Part shown: in pieces, positions 15,819 to 24,712 of the stretch | Position numbering within the stretch: position 1 is the first letter of the stretch | How the letters are laid out: each line of letters starts with the position of its first letter | Source of the DNA: Winogradskyella immobilis | GTDB taxonomy: Bacteria > Bacteroidota > Bacteroidia > Flavobacteriales > Flavobacteriaceae | Length of the DNA: 64,000 bases | Assembly (NCBI RefSeq): GCF_021887715.1 | Contig: NZ_JAIQXX010000007.1 | Coordinates: 1 to 64,000, forward strand | Direction of reading: 5' to 3' | The notes under the pieces: model-generated | The model's input: only the letters and a program-made list of their open reading frames with translations | The model's database searches: none | Told to the model about the DNA's origin: nothing | Program-made: the position numbers and the translations under genes

Positions 15819-17360
15819 ATGGCAAACAATGACGATCAATTTAAAAAAGTATTATCTCACGCTAAAGAATACGGTTATGTATTTCAGAGTAGTGAAATAT
15901 ATGACGGTTTAAGCGCCGTTTACGATTATGCTCAAAATGGAGTAGAATTAAAGAAAAACATAAGAGACTATTGGTGGAAAGCCATGGTGCAAATGAATGA
16001 TAATATTGTAGGCATCGATGCTTCAATATTTATGCATCCAACGACTTGGAAAGCTTCTGGTCATGTCGATGCTTTTAATGATCCTTTAATTGACAATAAA
16101 GATTCTAAAAAGCGATATCGTGCTGATGTTTTAATTGAAGATTATTGTGCAAAGATTGAAACTAAGATTGAAAAAGAAGTAAAGAAAGCTGCAAAACGTT
16201 TTGGAGATGCATTTAATAAAGAAGAATTTATTTCTACTAACGGAAGAGTTCTTGGCTATCAAGAAAAGATAAATACCATTTTATCTCGAATGGCTAAATC
16301 TCTTGAAAATGAAGATTTAGCAGATGTAAAAGCACTTATTGAAGAACTTGAAATAGCAGATCCTTTATCTGGCAGTAAAAATTGGACCGACGTTAAGCAA
16401 TTTAATCTAATGTTTGGCACTAAACTCGGTGCTTCTGCGGAAAGTGCTATGGATTTATATCTTAGACCAGAAACGGCTCAAGGTATTTTTGTGAATTTTT
16501 TGAACGTTCAAAAAACTGGGCGTATGAAAATTCCTTTCGGGATTGCGCAAACAGGAAAAGCTTTTAGAAATGAAATTGTAGCACGTCAATTTATTTTTAG
16601 AATGCGTGAGTTCGAACAAATGGAGATGCAATTTTTTATCAAACCAGGAACCCAAGCAAAATGGTATGAACATTGGAAAGATGCTAGGATGAAATGGCAT
16701 TTATCATTAGGCTTAGGAGAAGATAATTATCGTTTTCATGATCATGAAAAACTAGCACATTATGCCGATGCTGCAAGTGATATTGAATTTAAATTTCCAT
16801 TTGGGTTTAAAGAATTAGAAGGTATCCATTCGCGTACAGACTTTGATTTAAAAGCTCACGAAGAACATTCTGGAAAGAAATTACAATATTTTGACCATGA
16901 AACAAATACCAATTATACTCCTTACGTTTTAGAAACGTCTATAGGTTTAGATCGTATGTTCTTGGCGGTATTTTCTAATGCGCTTATTGAAGAAGAATTA
17001 GAAAACAATACAACACGTACAGTATTAAAATTACCAACTGTTTTAGCACCAACAAAAGCTGCTATTTTACCATTAGTTAAAAAAGATGGATTGCCCGAAG
17101 TTGCAAAACAAATTTTAGAGGATTTAAAATGGGACTTCAATGTTGTTTACGATGAAAAAGATGCTGTAGGAAGACGTTACAGACGACAAGATGCTAATGG
17201 AACTCCATTTTGTATTACTGTAGATCATGATACATTAGAAGATAATAGTGTCACTATCCGTCATAGAGATACTATGGAACAAAAACGTGTTAAGATTGAA
17301 GAATTAAGCAGCATTATAAAAAAGGAAGTTGATGTTGCTGTTTGGCTAAAGAGAATGTAA
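15819..17360 (+). CDS. glyS: Glycine--tRNA ligase, class II dimeric type
   Basis: A 513-residue single-chain glycyl-tRNA synthetase of the alpha2 type used in Bacteroidota and eukaryotes. Class II motif 2 is visible as AFRNEIVARQFIFRMREFEQMEMQ with the preceding RPETAQGIFVNF, and motif 3 as SIGLDRMFLAVF. The C-terminal anticodon-binding domain covers about 410-513. I use the ATG at 15819 (MANNDDQF), which matches how these proteins normally begin; a frame extending seven codons upstream would lie in the terminator. It ends before a bidirectional terminator. Confidence 0.96.
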   Translation: MANNDDQFKKVLSHAKEYGYVFQSSEIYDGLSAVYDYAQNGVELKKNIRDYWWKAMVQMNDNIVGIDASIFMHPTTWKASGHVDAFNDPLIDNKDSKKRYRADVLIEDYCAKIETKIEKEVKKAAKRFGDAFNKEEFISTNGRVLGYQEKINTILSRMAKSLENEDLADVKALIEELEIADPLSGSKNWTDVKQFNLMFGTKLGASAESAMDLYLRPETAQGIFVNFLNVQKTGRMKIPFGIAQTGKAFRNEIVARQFIFRMREFEQMEMQFFIKPGTQAKWYEHWKDARMKWHLSLGLGEDNYRFHDHEKLAHYADAASDIEFKFPFGFKELEGIHSRTDFDLKAHEEHSGKKLQYFDHETNTNYTPYVLETSIGLDRMFLAVFSNALIEEELENNTTRTVLKLPTVLAPTKAAILPLVKKDGLPEVAKQILEDLKWDFNVVYDEKDAVGRRYRRQDANGTPFCITVDHDTLEDNSVTIRHRDTMEQKRVKIEELSSIIKKEVDVAVWLKRM

Positions 17361-17382
17361 AGTAGTTTTTAACTTATAAAAT

Positions 17383-17420
17383 AAAGAAGCCCAAACTATA
17401 TGTTTGGGCTTCTTTATTTT
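17383..17420. terminator. Bidirectional intrinsic terminator between glyS and the convergent beta-barrel gene
   Basis: A 14-base-pair perfect stem AAAGAAGCCCAAAC (17383-17396) / GTTTGGGCTTCTTT (17402-17415) with a five-base loop; T runs follow in both directions. Confidence 0.93.
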
Positions 17421-17441
17421 AGTGTTATTCATTTAAAAAAA

Positions 17442-17996
17442 TTAAAACCGATACCCTAGGGTTATTCCAATTTTAGCAACAACATCATCTATAAACTCGT
17501 CTGCATTAAATAAATTACGCCCAATACCTAAGTTTAATTCTCCAATAAATCCATTATTGGTTACCCATTTACCACCAATTCCTATACCTAGTGCAAAATC
17601 AGTTAGGTTTTCCTCTCGTACAATTGGTGCTCCATCAAAAGCTAGTGGCGAAAAGTCTATTGTTGTTACATCGTAAGAACTCAATAACCCAAAACCTTCT
17701 ATAAAAAATCCGGCGGCATAACGTTTACCAAAATAAAGACGGTAATACGGTGAGAAATAAAAATTGATTTCATCATTAATAAGTTCATCATCAAAAGGAA
17801 TAAATAAACTTGCTCCAACTGCAGATTCCTCATTCAATGTACGCTCATAAGTCCCTTCAAAAGCTCCTAAAACAAGATACAAGGCATTAATTTTAACTTC
17901 ATTGAAATTAGTTGTTGCATCAGGATCATTTTTATCTTGAGCCTGAATACTAAAAATTGAAAAAAGTAATAAAAAAGATAAACATAAGTGTTTCAT
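17442..17996 (-). CDS. Small outer-membrane beta-barrel protein (DUF3575-like)
   Basis: A 184-residue protein with a signal peptide (MKHLCLSFLLLFSIFS, cleavage near IQAQ) and a C-terminus ending in aromatic residue F (GYRF), as outer-membrane barrels do. The middle has alternating hydrophobic residues and the segment INALYLVLGAFEGTYERTL, reminiscent of DUF3575 proteins. The start ATG at 17996 puts the signal peptide at the N-terminus; an in-frame start 18 codons earlier is not needed. Function unknown. Confidence 0.78.
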   Translation of the reverse strand: MKHLCLSFLLLFSIFSIQAQDKNDPDATTNFNEVKINALYLVLGAFEGTYERTLNEESAVGASLFIPFDDELINDEINFYFSPYYRLYFGKRYAAGFFIEGFGLLSSYDVTTIDFSPLAFDGAPIVREENLTDFALGIGIGGKWVTNNGFIGELNLGIGRNLFNADEFIDDVVAKIGITLGYRF

Positions 17997-18096
17997 AATT
18001 GATTGATGTTTTGGTTTTATAAGTTTAAGTGCTCGCAATAAGCATACCATTAAGATGGTCTATTGTTTAATAGGTTGCGTAAGTATTTAAGCTATT

Positions 18097-21000
18097 TTAG
18101 AAATAAGCTTTTAACTGTACTGTTCCTGTGTGGATTACACTTGAACTTTCTGTTTTTCTGCCAAAGTAATTTAGGTTTAAATCTAAAAACTTAGTTAACT
18201 TTTTTTGTGCTAAAAGACTCCAAGTAAAGTTTCTCCCAGGTTGTAGACCTTCTAACAATTGAAAACCAACGGGTGTATTGGCATTACCAGAAAAATCATT
18301 CTCAAAAACATTAAATTCTCCTGTCAATGCCACTTTTTGAGCTTTATTATAGGTAAAAGACAAGCCGTAATTATTTTGAGTTAATGTTTCTAAATCTCCA
18401 ATGGTATTGTCTTTATTAGTTAGTTGATAAAAGACATCAAATTGCGCATTTTCACTAAATATATATGAAAGCCTAGGTTGTAATTGTGTTTCATTTATAT
18501 TAAAATCGCGGTTTTCAAAATTTTCATTTAAACTTTCATTTTCACCAAAACTCACCAAAGAGTTAATTAACCAACTTTTGGCAAACTTGTGATTAAAGTT
18601 AAACTGATGACTTTTTAATCGACTCTCTTGAAATCCTATTGATAATAGATTACGACTCTTAGTATTTAAAAAAGTATATGATGTTGTATAGCGCTGCTTC
18701 CCTCTATTATAAAACAAAACATTTCGTAGACTAAAATTTAATCCTAAACGATTAGGGTCATTATCATCTGTATTACTTAAAGCTTCAAACGGATTAAGGT
18801 TAAAGTCATTACCATTACGTCTTAATTTATTATCAACTAAGAAAGAGGCTTGATTATAAAAATGTGACCAAAATTTCTTTGTTTTACTTTTAGAAACATT
18901 CCATTGTTGTGCATTAAACGTTAAAGTTTGGCTAAACCTATTTTGATGTGTTTGAATAAACACTTGATTTGGTAATAACACTCTTATAAAACTACCTTGA
19001 TCCTGAAATTGCGCAACTTCAAATTCGCTAAGCTCTTGAATACCATTTTCATTATAATCTATCCAAGTAAATGTACCTTGTCCAGGTTCTACTTCAACAA
19101 AAGTAAAATCTTGTTGTGGCAAAGTTCCAGAATTGGTTTCGTAACTAGAATTAGAAATAAGAATATTATTAAACAATTTCTGATTAAAATTTAAACGGCT
19201 ATTTAAGGATTGCTGGTTTTCAACAGATGGATCTGAAGCTTTTAAGTTTCTGAAATTGACAAACAATTGAAGGTTTGTTTTTGCATTTTGAACCAATTTC
19301 GATTTTACATAATAAGTGTTAGATGTATTAACACGTTCTAAATTATTAGATCTTAAACTATCGTTAACCCTATTAATGTAACCCAGTTCTACAAAAACCG
19401 AAGTGCTATCGCCAATACCAGCAAAAGCTTCATAAGATCTAAATTTTTGACTCAATGGTGTTAAAATTCCTGTAGATTTTTCGATTTGTTGATTGTCTTC
19501 TAGAGCAATTTTTAGGCCTGCCCATTTTTTATCTTTTCCATACACCACACGATTAAAAGATCTAATAAACGAAGATGTATTTAGCGTTGTATTATTACTT
19601 AAAGCACTAGAATTTGAAAATAATGTAAAATCTCCTAATCTAAAATTAGCGTTTAAATTATGTCTATTACCATTAAAGTTTTCAGAATAATTAAGGTGTT
19701 CAAATTTATATGCTGCACTTCCATTCTTTGAATGTGATAATTGTAACCCAGAATTAAAAAGCAACTGATTTCCTAAAGGTGTATCTAAATTCCAATCTCT
19801 ATTAAATTCAGCATTAAATAAAGCTTCAATAGTTCTAAAATTAGATTGAAGGTAATCTACATCAGCAATAGCAGACAGGTTCCAAAGACTATCTGTTTTT
19901 ATAATATTTTGAACAACTCGTAATTTACCTGCAAAGCCATCATTATTACCATCGTCTAGACTAGAGAATAGATTTAAATCATTTTTACTTCCTGCCAATT
20001 CAAAAAACACATTGGTTTTTTCCGTTGGCGTATATGTACCATTTAAAGTAGCCACCTGTAAACGTATCGGAGCCACTAATTGCACAATAGGCTCAAAATT
20101 GCCTTGTGGTACTCCTGCAATTGGAGGAACATATTCAAAAATATTAGATACCGCATTGTTATTGCTCAATATATAGTTTCCTTGATTATCACCAACTAAT
20201 GTAAAACGCACACTAAATAAATCGTCATCAGGGTTTGTAGAAAACACAAAAATCTCTTCTGTGCCAACCAGTTCTTTTCTGTACAAAACTCTACCTTCAG
20301 AGAAATCTTCTTCCACTGCCGAAGGAGCTGTCATTAGCGAACGGTCATCACCAGCATCTGCTAATATTTGTATTTGTTCTGTTGATAAATTTTGTTGCAA
20401 CGGTTGGTTTTTAGCATCACTTTCAGAATATACAGAAACATTAAGTTTCAACTTTTCGGTGTTATACGAACCACCTCCAAAAACTGTAAATCTTGAAAAA
20501 TTACGTTCACTAAATTGATAATCTACGGTAATTCGCATTTCAGAAGTTATAGGAAATGTAGAATTAAAACGTAATTCTCCTGCATTATAATCAATCACAT
20601 AATCCTTATTTTCTCCACGTTCTAATGCAACTCCATTAACATACACTGTTTCACTTCCTGATACTACAAGCACAAATAATTCTCCATTTTGTCCTGTTAG
20701 CTTATAAGGTCCTTGATTGCCTTCTTGAGCTGTAAACTGGCTTCTTGTAAATTGACCTCTTACTAGAGCTCCTGAGATGTAAGCGCTTGTTTTTTCATTA
20801 ATGTTTGCATTGACCAATAAACCTTGTACGCGCTTACTAAAACTAGAAAAATAGCTGTTTGTATTTTGTAAATCTATATCTCCTGCTCTAATGCGCCAAT
20901 CTTTACTAAACAGTTCTATAAACACTTGATCAAACTCGTCTAAACGTTGAGAAAATCCATTTTCTTGCAACGGAATATTAGCATCTTGGATAGAAGCTCT

Positions 21001-21516
21001 TAAAGAAACTTTATCACTTAGTTTGCCTGAGATTTGCAAATCTAATTCACTATTTAAAACAGAATTTTGATTATTCCCAATAGTGACTCCACGAGAGATA
21101 CTACCTGATGTGGTTAAACCATCAAAAGGAGTAAATGTATTTTTCCTTGTATTTTGCTTAAGCTGAAATAAACGCTGACGTCCTTTACCACTTTTTACAA
21201 TTAAAGATTCGTCTAATTGCTTATATGTTTTTGTAATAAAGTTAGGGTATCTAAGATATTCAACAATAATAGTATCTAACTGAGTAGGTTGTTTAAACTG
21301 CAATATTGACTTTACAAAATCAATATGGTATAAAGTAGAATCTAATAATTTATTCGTTTTGGTTTTAACCCTAAACGCACTAGGATTTATACTTACAGTA
21401 TCTATTTTAATACTGTCTTTAACTGCTATTTTTTTTACACGATAATTACTTGATTTTTCTTGAGAAAAACCAACTAATGATATCATAAAACATAAAACGC
21501 TAATAGCAATCTTCAT
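18097..21516 (-). CDS. Very large exported protein, probable outer-membrane beta-barrel, function unknown
   Basis: A 1139-residue protein with a signal peptide (MKIAISVLCFMISLVGFSQ). After about 120 residues it enters a long pattern of alternating strands rich in Asn, Phe, Tyr and Ser, with GSISRGVTIGNNQNSVLNSE and the segment YVNGVALERGENKDYVIDYN (near 300), a motif also present in SprA-like outer-membrane proteins. The C-terminus ends with strands closing in KAYF. No TonB plug is seen, so it is not a TonB receptor. It is a single transcription unit, divergent from xth. Its role is unknown; transport or assembly at the outer membrane is the guess. Confidence 0.75.
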   Translation of the reverse strand: MKIAISVLCFMISLVGFSQEKSSNYRVKKIAVKDSIKIDTVSINPSAFRVKTKTNKLLDSTLYHIDFVKSILQFKQPTQLDTIIVEYLRYPNFITKTYKQLDESLIVKSGKGRQRLFQLKQNTRKNTFTPFDGLTTSGSISRGVTIGNNQNSVLNSELDLQISGKLSDKVSLRASIQDANIPLQENGFSQRLDEFDQVFIELFSKDWRIRAGDIDLQNTNSYFSSFSKRVQGLLVNANINEKTSAYISGALVRGQFTRSQFTAQEGNQGPYKLTGQNGELFVLVVSGSETVYVNGVALERGENKDYVIDYNAGELRFNSTFPITSEMRITVDYQFSERNFSRFTVFGGGSYNTEKLKLNVSVYSESDAKNQPLQQNLSTEQIQILADAGDDRSLMTAPSAVEEDFSEGRVLYRKELVGTEEIFVFSTNPDDDLFSVRFTLVGDNQGNYILSNNNAVSNIFEYVPPIAGVPQGNFEPIVQLVAPIRLQVATLNGTYTPTEKTNVFFELAGSKNDLNLFSSLDDGNNDGFAGKLRVVQNIIKTDSLWNLSAIADVDYLQSNFRTIEALFNAEFNRDWNLDTPLGNQLLFNSGLQLSHSKNGSAAYKFEHLNYSENFNGNRHNLNANFRLGDFTLFSNSSALSNNTTLNTSSFIRSFNRVVYGKDKKWAGLKIALEDNQQIEKSTGILTPLSQKFRSYEAFAGIGDSTSVFVELGYINRVNDSLRSNNLERVNTSNTYYVKSKLVQNAKTNLQLFVNFRNLKASDPSVENQQSLNSRLNFNQKLFNNILISNSSYETNSGTLPQQDFTFVEVEPGQGTFTWIDYNENGIQELSEFEVAQFQDQGSFIRVLLPNQVFIQTHQNRFSQTLTFNAQQWNVSKSKTKKFWSHFYNQASFLVDNKLRRNGNDFNLNPFEALSNTDDNDPNRLGLNFSLRNVLFYNRGKQRYTTSYTFLNTKSRNLLSIGFQESRLKSHQFNFNHKFAKSWLINSLVSFGENESLNENFENRDFNINETQLQPRLSYIFSENAQFDVFYQLTNKDNTIGDLETLTQNNYGLSFTYNKAQKVALTGEFNVFENDFSGNANTPVGFQLLEGLQPGRNFTWSLLAQKKLTKFLDLNLNYFGRKTESSSVIHTGTVQLKAYF

Positions 21517-21598
21517 ACAGAACAATAACTTCTTAAAACAAGAAATATTTTATAGTTAAAACCTCCATAAAATAATAGTGTAAAAGTACAGTATTATT

Positions 21599-21606
21599 TA
21601 TTTTTG
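21599..21606 (+). promoter_or_regulatory. Probable -7 box upstream of xth
   Basis: TATTTTTG matches TANNTTTG, 34 bases before the start codon; the -33 region is poor. Confidence 0.4.
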
Positions 21607-21640
21607 GGTTTAACAGGAACTTACCAAGAAATACTAACAA

Positions 21641-22402
21641 ATGAAAATAGCTTCGTACAATGTTAATGGCATCAGAGCTGCTATAAAAAAAGGATTTATA
21701 GATTGGTTAAAAGCGGCTAATCCAGATGTAATTTGCCTTCAAGAAATAAAAGCTCAAGAAGATCAACTCGATTTAGATTTGTTTAAAGAAGCAGGTTACA
21801 AATACAACTATTGGTTTAGCGCACAAAAAAAAGGGTATAGTGGTGTTGCTATTTTAAGCAAAACGGAGCCCAATCATATAGAGTTTGGAACTGGAATAGC
21901 CTCTATGGATTTTGAAGGTAGAAATATACGTGCTGATTTTGATGGTGTTTCTGTAATGAGTTTGTATTTACCTTCGGGGACAAATGATGCAAGACTCAAT
22001 CATAAATTAGAGTACATGGATTTATTTCAAGATTATATTAATAAATTGAGACAAACCGTTCCTAATCTTGTTATTTGTGGTGATTATAATATATGCCATG
22101 AAGAAATAGATATTCACAATCCTAAAATGAAAGGAGTATCTGGTTTTTTACCTGAAGAGCGCGAATGGTTAAGTCATTTTTTAAATAGTGGTTTAATTGA
22201 TAGTTTTAGATACTTAAATCCTGGCTTACAACAATATACATGGTGGAGTTACCGTGCTAATGCTAGAGCAAATAATAAAGGTTGGCGTTTAGATTATGCA
22301 TTAGCAACCTTACCATTACAAGAAAAACTAAAACGCTGCGTTATACTCTCTGATGCTGTACATAGTGACCATTGTCCTATACTTTTAGAACTAGAAAATT
22401 AA
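21641..22402 (+). CDS. xth: Exodeoxyribonuclease III (AP endonuclease)
   Basis: A 253-residue enzyme of the Xth family that cuts DNA at abasic sites and removes 3' blocks in base excision repair. Seen in order: IASYNVNGIRAAIKKGF, the metal-binding ICLQEIKAQ, the YSGVAILSK segment, VICGDYNICHEEIDIHNPK with the catalytic D and N, and the closing SDHCPILLEL. All expected catalytic positions (E, D, N, D, H) are present. It may be cotranscribed with the OmpA lipoprotein 41 bases downstream. Confidence 0.96.
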   Translation: MKIASYNVNGIRAAIKKGFIDWLKAANPDVICLQEIKAQEDQLDLDLFKEAGYKYNYWFSAQKKGYSGVAILSKTEPNHIEFGTGIASMDFEGRNIRADFDGVSVMSLYLPSGTNDARLNHKLEYMDLFQDYINKLRQTVPNLVICGDYNICHEEIDIHNPKMKGVSGFLPEEREWLSHFLNSGLIDSFRYLNPGLQQYTWWSYRANARANNKGWRLDYALATLPLQEKLKRCVILSDAVHSDHCPILLELEN

Positions 22403-22443
22403 TACGTATTCATCAAACAAAAAATCAAATAAAACATTAAATC

Positions 22444-23403
22444 ATGATTAAAAGAATTTCATTAATCGCACTAACACTTACCTTGTTTTCATCTTGTGTT
22501 TCAAAAAAAATCTATACTCAATTAGAAGATAAATATGCTAATCTTAAAAGAGAGCATCGAAGTTTATCTGATGAAAATCAGGTACTATCTACTGCCAAAA
22601 CAAAGCTCGAAAATGATTTAGATAAATTAAACAAAGCTTATAACGATGCCGTAAAAGAACGCGACCAATTACGCGCTGATTATGCTGCTACTAAGACAAA
22701 TCTCGATAATCTTAAAGCATCATATAAAGCACTAGAAGAAAACAGTTCTGCTTCTATTGCAGCAAATTCTAAAAAGAATAGAGAATTATTGGCTCAGCTT
22801 GAAGCTAAAGAGCAAGCACTTGCCGCTGAAAGTGAACGCTTAAACAAATTACAAAAAGAATTAGAAAATCGTTCTCAGCGTGTTGCGGAATTAGAAAATG
22901 TTATTGCTACTAAAGATGCTGCAATGTCTCGATTAAAAGATGCTATCTCTAAAGCATTGACCAATTTTGAAGGCAAAGGTTTAACTGTAGAACAACGCGA
23001 TGGAAAAGTATACATCTCTATGGAAAATAAATTGTTATTTCAATCTGGCAGTTGGTCTGTTGGTGGTGAAGGTCGTAGAGCGGTACAGCAATTAGGCTCT
23101 GTATTGGCAGAAAACCCAGATATTGCTATTTTAATAGAAGGCCATACTGACGATGTTCCTTATAAAGGTAATGCACAATTAAGTGGTAACTGGGATTTAT
23201 CTACCAAACGTGCTACCGCTATTGTTAATATTCTTAGAGAAAATGCATCTATAAACCCTGAGAATTTAACTGCTGCTGGTCGTGGAGAATATGCTCCTGT
23301 TGCAACTAATGACACCGCTGAAGGTAAAGCTAAAAATAGACGTATAGAAGTGATTTTAACTCCGAAGTTAGATGAGATTTCTAAATTATTAAACGACATA
23401 TAA
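22444..23403 (+). CDS. OmpA-family peptidoglycan-binding lipoprotein with coiled coil
   Basis: A 319-residue protein beginning with a lipoprotein signal (ALTLTLFSSC, Cys at 18), followed by a coiled coil from about 25 to 160 and an OmpA domain at 190-310. In the OmpA domain the peptidoglycan-contact motif is clear: LIEGHTDDVPYKGNAQ followed by NWDLSTKRATAIVN and RRIEVIL. It would tether the outer membrane to the cell wall from the lipid anchor, with the coil as spacer, in the manner of Pal but longer. It is followed by an intrinsic terminator. Confidence 0.92.
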   Translation: MIKRISLIALTLTLFSSCVSKKIYTQLEDKYANLKREHRSLSDENQVLSTAKTKLENDLDKLNKAYNDAVKERDQLRADYAATKTNLDNLKASYKALEENSSASIAANSKKNRELLAQLEAKEQALAAESERLNKLQKELENRSQRVAELENVIATKDAAMSRLKDAISKALTNFEGKGLTVEQRDGKVYISMENKLLFQSGSWSVGGEGRRAVQQLGSVLAENPDIAILIEGHTDDVPYKGNAQLSGNWDLSTKRATAIVNILRENASINPENLTAAGRGEYAPVATNDTAEGKAKNRRIEVILTPKLDEISKLLNDI

Positions 23404-23432
23404 AATCTTATTCTAGATATTAACATACATTT

Positions 23433-23475
23433 AGACCTTTTGAGTTTTCCTTACTTAAAAGGTCTTCTTATTTTT
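23433..23475 (+). terminator. Intrinsic terminator after the OmpA-family gene
   Basis: Stem AGACCTTTTGAG (23433-23444) / CTTAAAAGGTCT (23454-23465) with one G-T pair, followed by TCTTATTTTT. Confidence 0.85.
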
Positions 23476-23492
23476 GCTCACAATAAGTTTTT

Positions 23493-23566
23493 GTCACTTC
23501 GAGCGCAGTCGAGAAGTCTCAAAATCTAAGTTTAATTTTTAAAAGATTCCTGCTTTCGCAGGAAAT
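23493..23566. repeat. Dispersed extragenic palindrome pair (REP-like)
   Basis: Two short elements that I recognise as common intergenic repeats in Flavobacteriia: CACTTCGAGCGCAGTCGAGA (23495-23514) with its CTTCGA/TCGAGA self-complementarity, and TTCCTGCTTTCGCAGGAA (23547-23564), a near-perfect palindrome. The second ends six bases before the start codon of the aldo/keto reductase gene and would fold over its ribosome-binding region. Confidence 0.7.
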
Positions 23567-23570
23567 AAAT

Positions 23571-24608
23571 ATGAAATACACCAACTTACCACATACAGAT
23601 ATAAAAGTGAGTAAAATTTGCCTAGGCACAATGACTTGGGGCAATCAAAATACCCAAGACGAAGGTTTTGCTCAAATGGATTATGCACTTGACAAAGGTG
23701 TTAATTTTTTTGATTGTGCTGAATTATATCCTGTTCCTGCAACAGCTGAAACTTATGCAGAAACTGAACGTATTATAGGCAATTGGTTTACAAAAACGGG
23801 TAATAGAGATAAGGTTGTTTTAGCAACTAAAATTGCTGGTCCTGGTGATTACACTGCACATATTAGAACTAATGGTTATAGTAAAACCGCACTTAATGAA
23901 GCTATTGACAATAGTCTTAAACGCCTGCAAACCGATTATGTGGATTTATACCAATTGCATTGGCCAGAGCGTACAACAAATATCTTTGGTGTAAGAGATT
24001 ATAAGTATAATGCTGAAGATAAATGGAAAGATAATTTTAATGAAATTCTTTATAATTTAGAAACTATTATAAAATCTGGAAAAGTAAGGCAAATTGGGAT
24101 CTCTAACGAAGGAGCTTGGGGAACCATGAGATACCTTCAAGAATCTAAACAATTTAATTTACCACGAGCTATCACTATCCAGAATTCATATTCTTTATTA
24201 AATAGAACATTTGAAGGAGATTTAGCAGAAACGTCTATTCGTGAAAACATCGGTTTATTAGCATATTCGCCAATGGCATTTGGAGTACTTTCTGGAAAGT
24301 ACATAAAAGGTAATGCTGCTGATAACGCAAGACTAAAATTATTTCCTCGTTTTGCAAGATACAGTAACGACCAAGCTACTGAAGCCACTAAGCGTTACCT
24401 TAAAATTGCTGAAGATAATGGCATCTCTCTAGCTCAAATGGCATTAGCCTTTGTTAATGATCGTCCGTTTGTAACCAGTAATATTATTGGAGCTACAAAC
24501 ATTAAGCAATTAGAAGAAAACATAGATAGCATCAATATATCGTTAAGTCATGAAATTATGGAGGCTATAGAAAGTGTACATGCTATAATACCTAATCCTT
24601 CGCCATAA
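23571..24608 (+). CDS. Aldo/keto reductase (Tas-like)
   Basis: A 345-residue NADPH-dependent oxidoreductase of the TIM-barrel aldo/keto reductase family. The catalytic tetrad is visible: Asp in NFFDCAELYP with its Tyr, Lys in VVLATKIAG and His in YQLHWPERT. The cofactor-binding end is seen as FVTSNIIGATNIKQLEENI. The N-terminus (LPHTDIKVSKICLGTMTWG) and the length agree with the E. coli Tas subgroup. The natural substrate is unknown. A palindromic repeat abuts the start codon, and no other gene is coupled to it. Confidence 0.93.
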   Translation: MKYTNLPHTDIKVSKICLGTMTWGNQNTQDEGFAQMDYALDKGVNFFDCAELYPVPATAETYAETERIIGNWFTKTGNRDKVVLATKIAGPGDYTAHIRTNGYSKTALNEAIDNSLKRLQTDYVDLYQLHWPERTTNIFGVRDYKYNAEDKWKDNFNEILYNLETIIKSGKVRQIGISNEGAWGTMRYLQESKQFNLPRAITIQNSYSLLNRTFEGDLAETSIRENIGLLAYSPMAFGVLSGKYIKGNAADNARLKLFPRFARYSNDQATEATKRYLKIAEDNGISLAQMALAFVNDRPFVTSNIIGATNIKQLEENIDSINISLSHEIMEAIESVHAIIPNPSP

Positions 24609-24712
24609 AACATTTAACTTTTGGTTTTAGATTTCTAATATCTTTTTAAAAATTACACCTTAATAAAACGTTGAAGTTTTTGTAATTTTATAGACTTCAA
24701 AATAAACATCTC

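Noticed and set aside
22406..22415. TACGTA at about 22407 and near 2476 as further copies of the sRNA operator
   Set aside because: Only the six-base core is present; the second half-site and the -7 box at the fixed distance are missing.
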